Shown here: piece after piece, positions 32,701-41,158 of the stretch
Layout of the letters: every line of letters starts with the position of its first letter
How positions within the stretch are numbered: position 1 is the first letter of the stretch
NCBI GenBank assembly: GCA_016293925.1
Contig: JAEDCX010000008.1
Location: forward strand, 1-44,322
Length of the DNA stretch: 44,322 nucleotides
Direction: 5' to 3'
DNA from: Lachnospiraceae bacterium
GTDB lineage: Bacteria > Bacillota > Clostridia > Lachnospirales > Lachnospiraceae
Notes under the pieces: generated by a model
The model's input: only the letters and a program-made list of their open reading frames with translations
Databases searched by the model: none
Told to the model about the DNA's origin: nothing
Made by a program: the position numbers and the translations under genes

Positions 32701-34065
32701 CTACTCTTCCTTCTTCAGACGTTTGATCCATTTCCCGCTCTTCAACCGGTAGATGCACCAGAATGTTTTCAGGAACTGATCGATCTTCAGACAGAAATAA
32801 ATCCAGAATACCGGTGCTTCCAGCACGAGTCCCACAACATATCCCAACGGAATGGATATTACCCACAGGAAAATGTTGTCTGCCACCATCAGGCATTTCG
32901 TATCTCCGCCGCCTCTCAATACCCCTTTTGTGATAATTGAGTTCGCAGACTGGAAAATGACAATCACACCGATGGCTTTCATCAACTGAGACGCCAGTTC
33001 AGCCGTCGACGGCAGAATATTGTAGAAACTGATGATGAAATCTCCGATACAGATAATAAACACACCTGCAAAGCATCCGATCAGAAGTCCCAGTATCAGG
33101 AACGTCCAGCCCTCTCTCTGGGCTCTCTCCCGATCTCCTGCCCCCAGATTGTGCCCCGTTACGATACAGCCGGCCTGTGCAATTCCCTGAATCAGTGCAG
33201 TGGACAGCTGCTGGGTTACCATGGTAATGGAGTTTGCCGCAACGAAATCCGAACCGATCCGTCCCATTACCATTGCCACCACATTGGTTCCGAGCCCCAG
33301 AATTGCATCACTGATCAATACGGGAAGACTGATGGTTATGTAATCGTGCATCATGTCAGAGCATTTCCGGAACAGATCCCGGATCCGGTACCCAACCTTC
33401 TTATCCACCAGCAGGAAGTATCCGCAATTAAAGCAGAACTCAAAGCATCGTGAGATTAATGTACCGATGGCCGCACCCTCGATCTCCATACGGGGCATTC
33501 CGCATTTTCCGAAAATGAATACCCAGTTTGCAAAAATGTTAATGAAAAAAGCAAACACAGACCCAATCAGCGGTATAATCGTCTGCCCGGTAGACCTCAG
33601 AACAATGGTACAGGTGGTTGACAAGCCCATTAGCAGGAAACAGGGAACCGACCACTTGAGATATCGCATCCCCTCTCTGATAACAGGTTCTTCATTGGAG
33701 TACATACTCATGATTCCGTGGGGAATCGCTGCCGCCAGTAGCGCAAATACGGATCCGATCAGAATCGTGAACCGAAGCATCAGCGTCACGGATTTTTTCA
33801 GTGATTCCAGATCCTTATTGCCCCAGAACCTGGATACCAGAACAGATGCTCCCATGCCAAGTCCCATGCAACAGATATTGTAAAATCCGACATATTGAAT
33901 AGCCAGAGCCGACGCAGCCATGGGGCCTTCTCCCAGGGAGCCTAACATGATGTTGTCAATCAGGTTGACACCAATGGTAATCAGACTCTGCAGGGCAATC
34001 GGCAGGGCAATGATAAATGTCTGTTTATAAAACGCTTTCGTTCCGAAATACTGTTTGATATTCAA
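32701..34065 (-). CDS. MATE-family efflux transporter
   Basis: A 454-residue protein with about 12 hydrophobic helices in two related halves. The N-terminal half opens ALPIALQSLITIGVNLIDNIMLGSLGEGPMAASALA, the usual start of MATE/NorM proteins. The second half repeats it as ISLPVLISDAILGLGTNVVAMVMGRIG. It uses a Na+ or H+ gradient to pump out a small molecule; the substrate is unknown. The start is a TTG at 34065 with GAGGA six bases upstream; the nearby ATG is out of frame. Not obviously part of an operon. Confidence 0.94.
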   Translation of the reverse strand: MNIKQYFGTKAFYKQTFIIALPIALQSLITIGVNLIDNIMLGSLGEGPMAASALAIQYVGFYNICCMGLGMGASVLVSRFWGNKDLESLKKSVTLMLRFTILIGSVFALLAAAIPHGIMSMYSNEEPVIREGMRYLKWSVPCFLLMGLSTTCTIVLRSTGQTIIPLIGSVFAFFINIFANWVFIFGKCGMPRMEIEGAAIGTLISRCFEFCFNCGYFLLVDKKVGYRIRDLFRKCSDMMHDYITISLPVLISDAILGLGTNVVAMVMGRIGSDFVAANSITMVTQQLSTALIQGIAQAGCIVTGHNLGAGDRERAQREGWTFLILGLLIGCFAGVFIICIGDFIISFYNILPSTAELASQLMKAIGVIVIFQSANSIITKGVLRGGGDTKCLMVADNIFLWVISIPLGYVVGLVLEAPVFWIYFCLKIDQFLKTFWCIYRLKSGKWIKRLKKEE

Positions 34066-34335
34066 TGCTCATCCTCTTTTCACGATATTGGTGCAACTGT
34101 GCACGACAAAAATTCTACACCATCCCATACTTCTTCTGCAAGTTTTTTATTGCCGAAACACTTCTGGCTTCACCTTTTCCCCATTCTCCTGCATCCTCCA
34201 TAGATAACTTGCGGAATAATTGAGAATAAGTTCGCAAATAATGATAATCCGGTTTGCACGCAAATCGGTATGATATGTAATATACACTCTTTCCGTTTTC
34301 CGGAGGAGAATCTAACCCAATCAGGAGGCAGGAAC

Positions 34336-35346
34336 ATGCGCAAATATGTAACTATTCTTCTTTCGCTCGGTCTCTGCGGAAGTATACTGATCGGCTGCGG
34401 CAGCGCCAAAAAGGACAACGCTCCCACCGATACGACCGACACGGAGCAGACCGTAACGGAGGATACCGACAGCACCAATGAGGATACAACCGCGTCAGAT
34501 ACGACCGGCACGGAGGATACTGCATCGGATACACCAGACACCACGGAGCCAGAACCGGAGAAATCCGAATACGATTTATACTACAGACCAAGCTACAAGT
34601 TCAAACAGAAACGGAAGGATGTTGGATACGGCGAAATCGTGGGCATTGAATATTATTCCACAACCACCCAGTGCGACCGGAAAGCAAATATTATTCTTCC
34701 GGACGGATACAGCGAAGACACTACCTATCCCGTGGTATATCTTCTTCACGGAATCGGCGGAAGCGAGAACGAATGGATTCGGGAAGGCAAGCCGCAGGAA
34801 ATCATCGGCAACCTGATCGCAGACGGAGAAGTGGTTCCTTTCATTGCGGTCATCCCCAACATCCGGGCAACCGCACCGGAAACAGATACTTCAGACATCT
34901 ACGGAGCCAACAATGTCAACGCCTTTGATAATTTCATCAATGACCTTCGCGATGACCTGATGCCTTATATGGCTGAACACTATAACATCTATACAGACAG
35001 GGAACATACCGCCATCTGCGGATTATCCATGGGCGGAATGGAATCCCTGAGCATCGGATTCCAGATGTTAGATACCTTCGGGTACATCGGTGCGTTCTCA
35101 CCGGCTCCGTCCCTGAACACAGCGCTTCTAAATCTGTCCGGAAGCGATTATATCCCTTACTTTGTCATGATCTGCAACGGCGATGCTGACGAAGTGGTTC
35201 ACAACATTCCGAAGGACTATCACAACGTTATGGTTATGAACGGTGTGGAACATGTCTGGTATGAGATTCCGGGCGGCAAACACAATTTCGGTGTATGGAA
35301 TGACGGCTTGTATAACTTCCTGAAACGTATTTTCAAATACGTTTAA
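34336..35346 (+). CDS. Putative esterase lipoprotein (PF00756-type alpha/beta hydrolase)
   Basis: A 336-residue secreted lipoprotein. The signal peptide ends in LIGC, so Cys21 is lipid-modified. Residues 25-78 are a Thr/Asp/Glu-rich linker. The hydrolase domain follows, with LPDGYSEDTTYPVVYLLHGIGGSENEW, nucleophile Ser231 in GLSMGG, an Asp near 283-285 and His316 in GGKHNF. This is the feruloyl/acetylxylan-esterase-like family (Esterase D/EsA type), which in gut Clostridia often removes acyl groups from plant polysaccharides; other esters are possible. AGGAGG lies seven bases upstream of the start. Confidence 0.9.
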   Translation: MRKYVTILLSLGLCGSILIGCGSAKKDNAPTDTTDTEQTVTEDTDSTNEDTTASDTTGTEDTASDTPDTTEPEPEKSEYDLYYRPSYKFKQKRKDVGYGEIVGIEYYSTTTQCDRKANIILPDGYSEDTTYPVVYLLHGIGGSENEWIREGKPQEIIGNLIADGEVVPFIAVIPNIRATAPETDTSDIYGANNVNAFDNFINDLRDDLMPYMAEHYNIYTDREHTAICGLSMGGMESLSIGFQMLDTFGYIGAFSPAPSLNTALLNLSGSDYIPYFVMICNGDADEVVHNIPKDYHNVMVMNGVEHVWYEIPGGKHNFGVWNDGLYNFLKRIFKYV

Positions 35347-35354
35347 TCCTTCAT

Positions 35355-36191
35355 TTATCCGGTTTTCGAATCATCCGGGATAAAGCTATCGAAAATGATC
35401 CCGTGAAAATGCTTTCTGGCAGACGCCAGTTCCCGGGGACTTCGTACCGTCCAGGCAATCGTCACCACCGGAAACAGCCATTTGCACAGCAGAAACGACG
35501 GCTGATACTGACAGGCCCGGTTATACGCAATAAAATCCGGTTTCGATCTGAAATTCAACAGAAGATTGCTCGACAGAAATTTTGCCAGCGGATTCCCGGA
35601 TGAGAACCAACTCCGGAAAAATCCGGTGGCAAGCTGTCCCCGGAGCACATCCGGTCTGTACTTCCGAAACCACGCAACTGCCAGAGGATGAAAGGATTCG
35701 ATACAGTATTCCCCCTTGTAATCATCCAGCAGTGCCGCCACAATCGGAACAGTCCGTTCAAAGCCTCCCTCCGATTTGATCTCCACCACAATCGGAACGG
35801 AACCCGCCACCATATCCAGCACCTCCCGGAAAAGCGGAATCCTCTCGGCAGAATGTTCCAGAAGATACTGCTGCAATTCCGCATAGGTACAGTCCCGGAC
35901 CAATCTGTCCACTCCGCATACGCGGTTCAGGGATTCGTCATGGAAAACCACCGCTTTCCCGTCTGCGGTCAACTGTACATCCAGTTCAATACCGTATCCC
36001 TGCTCCACCGCCCGGCGAAAGGCAGGCATAGAATTCTCCGGGGCCTTCTCGTGATCGAAAAGGCCCCGGTGTGCAATATATGTTTCTCGATAAGGACGTA
36101 ACCGTTCTTCCCTCCCTCTGTTCGGTGCAATACAGAATATCTGCATTCCAAACAGAGCGATAAGAACTACTGTCATGACTGCAATGATCAT
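35355..36191 (-). CDS. Membrane-anchored glycerophosphodiester phosphodiesterase
   Basis: A 278-residue enzyme with one hydrophobic N-terminal helix (about 1-22). The GDPD domain has AHRG (His41, Arg42), APENS, ELDVQLTADG (Glu69, Asp71) and VVFHDESLNRVCG (His84), the metal and catalytic residues. It splits glycerophosphodiesters into glycerol-3-phosphate and alcohol; polyglycerol-phosphate is another possible substrate. The helix and position suggest action at the membrane face. It follows the amidotransferase gene by 8 bases, probably in one transcript, and is convergent with the esterase gene 8 bases away. Confidence 0.92.
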   Translation of the reverse strand: MIIAVMTVVLIALFGMQIFCIAPNRGREERLRPYRETYIAHRGLFDHEKAPENSMPAFRRAVEQGYGIELDVQLTADGKAVVFHDESLNRVCGVDRLVRDCTYAELQQYLLEHSAERIPLFREVLDMVAGSVPIVVEIKSEGGFERTVPIVAALLDDYKGEYCIESFHPLAVAWFRKYRPDVLRGQLATGFFRSWFSSGNPLAKFLSSNLLLNFRSKPDFIAYNRACQYQPSFLLCKWLFPVVTIAWTVRSPRELASARKHFHGIIFDSFIPDDSKTG

Positions 36192-36199
36192 CTCAAACC

Positions 36200-37336
36200 C
36201 TACTCAAAATCTGTGCCAACCGTGAACTTCGGAGTCCATTTTCCTTTTTCATTCTTGTAGAACAGATCAGTGTTTACATATCTGTCCACAACTTCCCAGA
36301 ACTCTTCTTCGGTAACATCAAGATAGTCACACGCCATCTTTATGTACTGCTGTCCGCACTTACCGTCATATTCATTGACAAGCCAGATTGCTTCTTCTCT
36401 GGTGAGACGTCCCTCTCGGATATCGTAGCACGCCTCATCCGTAGCAAATCCGAATCCGAACTTCAGGTATTTGATCATCTGATTCACAATCTGAATATCA
36501 CTGTCCAACGCGGTATAACGGCGGTATCTTCCGATGTCATGCAGATCCTCCTCGCTTCTGCCCCAGATTCCTCTGGCAATTGCAAAATCTGCATTATAGA
36601 CCTGTGACCACTCTTTGGCGTAGTACTGAAGGAAGATCGCCTGAATACCCTTTTTCTTCAGATTCTCAATATCCGGGAACTGGTAGAGGAATAACTGTTC
36701 GATCGGCGTTTCCTCATCTACCCAGTCGCTTGCCTTACACCCTTGTAATGTATTCAGATTGACGACGGAATATGCATCCCCGTTCTGCTCCTGAGTGGCA
36801 GCGGCTCCCAGTGTCAGCGCTGCGTTCTCTCCCTGGATGATCAGCGGAATATCAAACTTATCCGCGATAATGTACGAGGACGCCCACAGGCAGTATTCAC
36901 TGGCCTTGACAATATTGCCATACTCGAAGAATCCGCGTCTCGCCAGTTTTCTGGCAATCTTCGGATCCGGCCGCAATGTGATAATGTCAAATCCCAGGTT
37001 ATACAGGTTATCAATATTATGTTGCCCGACTCTGGTGATGACATCCGGCGCGCAGTTCACCAGCAACGGGTGCAGGCCTAATTTCTCCCTGGCGTATACA
37101 GCCTGAAAGGTACTGTCTTTCCCACCGGAAACTCCAATAACACAATCGTATGAATTCCCACGTTCTCTTGCCTTGCGTTTTGCATCCTCCGCAATATCAT
37201 GAAGTTCCTGCTCACGCTTATTCCAGTCGATCAGCTTCTTGCTCTCCTCATAGAGACAGGCAAAACAAACCTGATCCTTGCTAAATATAATACCCGGTCT
37301 CGTATCCGGCTGCAAACAACGCTTACAATATTTCAT
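36200..37336 (-). CDS. N-acetyl sugar amidotransferase (PseA/LegX/WbpG type)
   Basis: A 378-residue adenine-nucleotide alpha-hydrolase. It opens MKYCKRCLQPDTRPGI and has a second CxxC soon after (Cys4, Cys7, Cys24, Cys27: a probable zinc site). The ATP-binding PP-loop is SGGKDS (70-75). The family converts an N-acetyl group of a nonulosonic acid or other sugar to acetamidino, using ammonia from a HisFH-like partner. PseA of Campylobacter does this for flagellin glycans. The gene is next to a flagellin gene, but no HisF/HisH partner is in the window. The start at 37336 (GGAGGA upstream) was preferred to a TTG at 37348. Confidence 0.88.
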   Translation of the reverse strand: MKYCKRCLQPDTRPGIIFSKDQVCFACLYEESKKLIDWNKREQELHDIAEDAKRKARERGNSYDCVIGVSGGKDSTFQAVYAREKLGLHPLLVNCAPDVITRVGQHNIDNLYNLGFDIITLRPDPKIARKLARRGFFEYGNIVKASEYCLWASSYIIADKFDIPLIIQGENAALTLGAAATQEQNGDAYSVVNLNTLQGCKASDWVDEETPIEQLFLYQFPDIENLKKKGIQAIFLQYYAKEWSQVYNADFAIARGIWGRSEEDLHDIGRYRRYTALDSDIQIVNQMIKYLKFGFGFATDEACYDIREGRLTREEAIWLVNEYDGKCGQQYIKMACDYLDVTEEEFWEVVDRYVNTDLFYKNEKGKWTPKFTVGTDFE

Positions 37337-37366
37337 ACCGTCCTCCAATATGATTCTTTTTCCTCA

Positions 37367-37394
37367 ATTATATTCCCTCGGTAACAAATGTCAA
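37367..37394 (-). promoter_or_regulatory. Promoter of the amidotransferase-GDPD unit
   Basis: On the minus strand TTGACA (37389-37394), 16 bases, TATAAT (37367-37372), about 30 bases before the start codon. A consensus sigma-A promoter, so this unit is not sigma-28 dependent. Confidence 0.8.
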
Positions 37395-37502
37395 TCGGTG
37401 CCGCTTCATCCGGCATTTCTGCAGGAGCACTACTTCAATTTGTTCCTCCTTACCATGAATCAGCATACTGTTCCGAATATTCGATACTCCTCATTTTACC
37501 AC

Positions 37503-37536
37503 AAAAAATGAGCAGACAATATATCTGCTCAAAAAA
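37503..37536 (-). terminator. Intrinsic terminator after the second flagellin gene
   Basis: GAGCAGA (37510-37516), a 7-base loop, TCTGCTC (37524-37530), with A/T runs on both sides, so it can act in either direction. On the minus strand it directly follows the flagellin stop and ends in AUUUUUU. Confidence 0.9.
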
Positions 37537-38913
37537 TTACTGCAACAATGATAAAATTCCCTGCGTACTCTGGTTCGCCTGCGCCATCATAGACTGCCCG
37601 GCCTGCATGAGAATATTCTGTTTGGCATGCTCCACCATCTCTTTTGCCATATCCGCATCCCGGATCTGGGTTTCCGCTGCCTGTAGATTCTCCGAAGTAT
37701 TGTTCACATTGTTATAGGAATGCTCCAGACGATTCTGGGACGCCCCCAGGTCAGTTCGATACCCTGAGACCTTATCCAATGCTTGATTTACTCTGTCAAT
37801 ACATCCTCTTGCATCCAGGTGAGACATCACACTGAGACGGTCAACCCCTAATACTTCCGCATTCATTCTGTATGTCTGAATCGCTTCACAATCATCCTGA
37901 ACCGAACTACATTGGATCTGAAATGTATTTACCATCTCACCCGAATGCCCCATAATCCGGGTACAATCAATCTTACCCGATCCATATGGACCACCGTCTC
38001 CTGCATATCTGGTTCTGGCAGCGGACTCCATGGCCATTCCCTGATTGGCATATACGATCAGGCTCTTTCCGTCCGGTCCCTTTTTCATACTGTTGGAATG
38101 ACTGACCCCAAGTACATCCCCCACCAATGAAAGACCATTGGGCGGATTATCGCTGACATATTGGAACAATCTGTCTACTACCTGACTTCCGTCGGTACAT
38201 CCGCTGATGTCAACATTGTAATAGTGATGAACCTTGCCGGAAAGATTGGATGCACTGCTGGGGGTTCCATCTGTAGTAAAAGTGAAGTCAAATACTTCTG
38301 CACAACTCTCACTGCAATTAAATGAGAACCCCTGTCCATTCAACTTCTCAATATTACTGCTGTCAATCCGGCTAAAGTCCAACGTTGATGCCGGATGCCA
38401 CAAGCCCCCGATCTGCACGGGTTCCGACAGATACCCTTTCTCCGCAGACGGGCTTGTAATAAGCGCCGTTACCGCGCCTTGTTCCTCCATGTTACCCGCA
38501 TCATCAAAAATATGCATGGTATTATATGTGGTAGATTTCCCTATCCGGGTAATCTCCACAGCCAATTCGTTCATCTCATTCTGGATTGCCTGCCTGTCTA
38601 TGGCAGTGTTGGTATCATTGGCCGCCTGAACGGATAACTCATTCATCCGTTGCAGAATATCATGTACTTCCGCCAGTGCCCCGTCCGCAATCTGACACAG
38701 AGAAATACCATCCTCTATGTTTTCCGCGCCCTGATTCAACCCCCGGATCATGGAACGCATTTTCTCGGAAATCGTCAGTCCCGCCGCATCGTCTGCCGCC
38801 CGGTTAACCTTGTAGCCGGACGAGAGCTTTTCCGTACTTTTCCGTGCAGCAGCAGTATTCAATTTGTACTGTCTCTGGGCGTTCATCGCCGCAAGATTAT
38901 GTGAAACGACCAT
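37537..38913 (-). CDS. Second flagellin, with cysteine-containing central domain
   Basis: A 458-residue flagellin. The N-terminal D0/D1 helices (MVVSHNLAAMNAQRQYKLN... SSGYKVNRAADDAAGLTISEKMRSMIRGL) and the C-terminal ones (ENLQAAETQIRDADMAKEMVEHAKQNILMQAGQSMMAQANQSTQGILSLLQ) are fully canonical. The middle (about 135-380) is not a typical D2/D3 sequence and, with the flanks, contains eight Cys, which flagellins generally lack. The start was put at 38913; the ATG at 38961 falls at the predicted transcript start and has no ribosome site. It is a single-gene unit, with a sigma-28-like promoter and its own terminator. It may be a minor or specialised filament protein. Confidence 0.92.
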   Translation of the reverse strand: MVVSHNLAAMNAQRQYKLNTAAARKSTEKLSSGYKVNRAADDAAGLTISEKMRSMIRGLNQGAENIEDGISLCQIADGALAEVHDILQRMNELSVQAANDTNTAIDRQAIQNEMNELAVEITRIGKSTTYNTMHIFDDAGNMEEQGAVTALITSPSAEKGYLSEPVQIGGLWHPASTLDFSRIDSSNIEKLNGQGFSFNCSESCAEVFDFTFTTDGTPSSASNLSGKVHHYYNVDISGCTDGSQVVDRLFQYVSDNPPNGLSLVGDVLGVSHSNSMKKGPDGKSLIVYANQGMAMESAARTRYAGDGGPYGSGKIDCTRIMGHSGEMVNTFQIQCSSVQDDCEAIQTYRMNAEVLGVDRLSVMSHLDARGCIDRVNQALDKVSGYRTDLGASQNRLEHSYNNVNNTSENLQAAETQIRDADMAKEMVEHAKQNILMQAGQSMMAQANQSTQGILSLLQ

Positions 38914-38966
38914 CCGATACCCCGCTTTGACACAGATTACCTCTGCTATCTCCGTGTCCATATCTA

Positions 38967-38994
38967 TTATCGGACGGAATCACCATTATATTGA
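38967..38994 (-). promoter_or_regulatory. Sigma-28-like promoter of the second flagellin
   Basis: On the minus strand TCAA (38991-38994), 16 bases, TCCGATAA (38967-38974); 7 of 8 bases fit the GCCGATAA -10 box, while the -35 is the less common TCAA form. The leader to the start codon is about 45-50 bases. Confidence 0.6.
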
Positions 38995-39027
38995 CAGATA
39001 TACTAAAAATATTCCTGACAGAAAATA

Positions 39028-41133
39028 TTACCGCAGCAGTCTGCCGCATCGATCAATTGCCGCCTTCTGCCGCTTCCAGTTCTCCTCAAAGGATTTCATT
39101 CTGTCATTGATCACATACATCTGATGATTCATTGCCGCATATTCCAGAGCCCGCGCCTCCTCCGAGAGCTTCGTTGCCCCGATTTTGCCCGTCGCATTCT
39201 TCATGACGTGTAGCTTGGCGCGGAACGTCCGAATCAGAGAATCGGTCTCTTCATCCGTTCCTCTGTCCCGTAACGCCAGATATATATCCTGCAATTCCTT
39301 CCACTCTTCATCCGCCGTCATCGCAAACTCCGTCATAACCGACTGCACCAGCTTGATGTCCTGCAGCTGATCTATGGCAGCATCCCAGTCGATCCCTTCA
39401 ATCTCCGGATATTTTGCTTCGTTCAGCAACGTCTCGATCATTTTTTCCAGCTTCTCCGGAATAATGGGTTTCGTCAGATAATCCCGGAATCCCTGGGCCA
39501 GATAGAACTCTCTGGAGCCGGCGATGGCGTTTGCCGTCAATGCCACGACCGGAGTGTTTTTATTGGGATAATTGTTCATGTTCTGCATCTCATGAAGCGT
39601 CTCCACGCCATCCAGTTCCGGCATCATATGATCCATGAAAATGATATCATAGCGCGTATCTTCTACCATTTCCAGACACTTTCTTCCGCTGTCGGCTTCC
39701 TCAATCACACATTGCAGATCCTTTAACAGCTTTGTGAAAACCAACCGGTTCATGGCATTGTCATCGACCACCAGCAGGCGCGCATCGGGGTATGTGCCGA
39801 GAGCGGAATAGGAATACTCCGTCGCCTGTTCCCGGATACGCCGCTCCAGATCTCCGATCGGTTCCCTGTTCGTAATTCCCTGGGACACGGAAAAGAAGAA
39901 ATTGGAGCCCTCCCCATACACACTGTTCACTTCCAGTTTGCTTCCCATCAGTTTCAGGAGCTGCGTTACAATATTGATTCCAAGACCGGTTCCTTCAATG
40001 TTCCGGTTTCTCTTCTCATCAATTCTGGTAAACTCCCAGTACAATTTATCAATATCCTCCGGTCTGATTCCGATTCCGGTATCCTTCACGGAACAGAACA
40101 GATCGTAGTGTCCGTCGTTCTCTATGCCGCCCACCATCAGCGTTACCGAACCCTGATGCGTGTATTTTACGGCGTTGGTCAGCAGATTGACCAGTACCTG
40201 ACGAATTCTGACGTCATCTCCGTACAGACGGCTTGGCATTTTACTGTCAACACAGAGTTGGAATTCCAGCCCCTTACTCTGAGCCTTCTCTTGAATCATA
40301 TTGGTGACGTCGTTGATCAGACTGGCAAGGTCATAATCCACCGGAATGATCTCCATTCTGCCGGATTCAATCTTGGAGAAATCCAGAATATCGTTGATAA
40401 TCGATAACAGACTCTGCCCGGCGCTGTAGATATCAAACGCATACTTGCGGATCTCTTCCTCCCCGCTCTCTCTTAAGATCATGGTATCCAGACCCAGAAC
40501 CGTGTTAATCGGCGTTCGGATCTCGTGGGACATATTGGCCAGAAAGGCACTCTTCGCCCGATTGGCGTTCCTTGCTTCCTCAAATTTCACTTCCACCAGT
40601 GCCAGCATATCGTCCAGACTCTGCTCATGTTCTGCGTTATGTTCTCCCTGCCGTTGCACGATCTCCACCAGTTTCTCCCCAAACCAACAGCAGCAGCCCA
40701 GCACAATAATCGCACATGTGTACTCCACAAGCGTATATTCGCGGAAGCCAAAAGCAAATATGCTGACGGAAATAACCTGCGTTAGAAACAGCAGCCGGCA
40801 TACCAGTTTTCTCTGAAACAGCAGATTGCTCATCCATTGGAGCAGAAACGGCAAGAAAAGCATGTGGGGTTTGTCAAACACATAGATAATCCAGAATCCC
40901 AGCACCGAGGACAGAATCTGCTGCAGCGAAAGATACAGATATTTTGCCGCAACCGTTGTTCTGTACACCGCCAGTAACAGTGTCACTCCCAGAATCCAGC
41001 CCACAGTCGTGCCTGCAATCGTGATCAACGAATACCGCCCGGTAATCAGCATAATCAGAATCGTCAGGAACCCTTCCAGACAGAATACGAACCGGGTGGA
41101 TAATCTTCCCAATCTGTAATTATCGCTCACCAT
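39028..41133 (-). CDS. Membrane hybrid sensor histidine kinase with receiver and Hpt domains
   Basis: A 701-residue sensor. About five to six hydrophobic helices lie in residues 12-150, with no separate extracellular domain, so it likely senses something in or near the membrane. A short coiled coil leads into HisKA with His203 in SHEIRTP. The ATPase part has its N box (NLLTNAVKY, about 316), G1 (DTGIGI) and G2 (GTGLGI). A receiver domain (about 452-570) has Asp501 and Lys555, and a C-terminal Hpt-like part has His642 in LHVMKNATG. This is a complete phosphorelay except for the output regulator. It is third in an operon after flotillin and a lipid kinase (25-base gap). Confidence 0.93.
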   Translation of the reverse strand: MVSDNYRLGRLSTRFVFCLEGFLTILIMLITGRYSLITIAGTTVGWILGVTLLLAVYRTTVAAKYLYLSLQQILSSVLGFWIIYVFDKPHMLFLPFLLQWMSNLLFQRKLVCRLLFLTQVISVSIFAFGFREYTLVEYTCAIIVLGCCCWFGEKLVEIVQRQGEHNAEHEQSLDDMLALVEVKFEEARNANRAKSAFLANMSHEIRTPINTVLGLDTMILRESGEEEIRKYAFDIYSAGQSLLSIINDILDFSKIESGRMEIIPVDYDLASLINDVTNMIQEKAQSKGLEFQLCVDSKMPSRLYGDDVRIRQVLVNLLTNAVKYTHQGSVTLMVGGIENDGHYDLFCSVKDTGIGIRPEDIDKLYWEFTRIDEKRNRNIEGTGLGINIVTQLLKLMGSKLEVNSVYGEGSNFFFSVSQGITNREPIGDLERRIREQATEYSYSALGTYPDARLLVVDDNAMNRLVFTKLLKDLQCVIEEADSGRKCLEMVEDTRYDIIFMDHMMPELDGVETLHEMQNMNNYPNKNTPVVALTANAIAGSREFYLAQGFRDYLTKPIIPEKLEKMIETLLNEAKYPEIEGIDWDAAIDQLQDIKLVQSVMTEFAMTADEEWKELQDIYLALRDRGTDEETDSLIRTFRAKLHVMKNATGKIGATKLSEEARALEYAAMNHQMYVINDRMKSFEENWKRQKAAIDRCGRLLR

Positions 41134-41158
41134 AGCATTGTTTCCTCCCAGCCCGTTT

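Noticed and set aside
34081..34335. Short inverted repeats (GTGCA-ACTG-TGCAC; TTGCG...CGCAA) between the MATE and esterase genes
   Set aside because: Arms of five bases are expected by chance in a gap of this size; promoter boxes for the esterase (TTGCAC/TAATAT) are also too weak to call.
34400..34560. Repetitive Thr/Asp/Glu coding stretch of the esterase as a DNA repeat element
   Set aside because: It is a low-complexity protein linker without a fixed DNA repeat unit.
37370..37475. A 32-codon frame upstream of the amidotransferase gene as a leader peptide
   Set aside because: No proper Shine-Dalgarno, no amino-acid bias, and it runs across the consensus promoter of the next gene.
38914..38966. 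GGA motifs in the leader of the second flagellin as CsrA sites
   Set aside because: GGA occurs twice (ACGGAG and AUCGGAUG), but no hairpin with GGA in a loop was found and the ribosome site itself is weak, so the evidence is far below that of the other two leaders.
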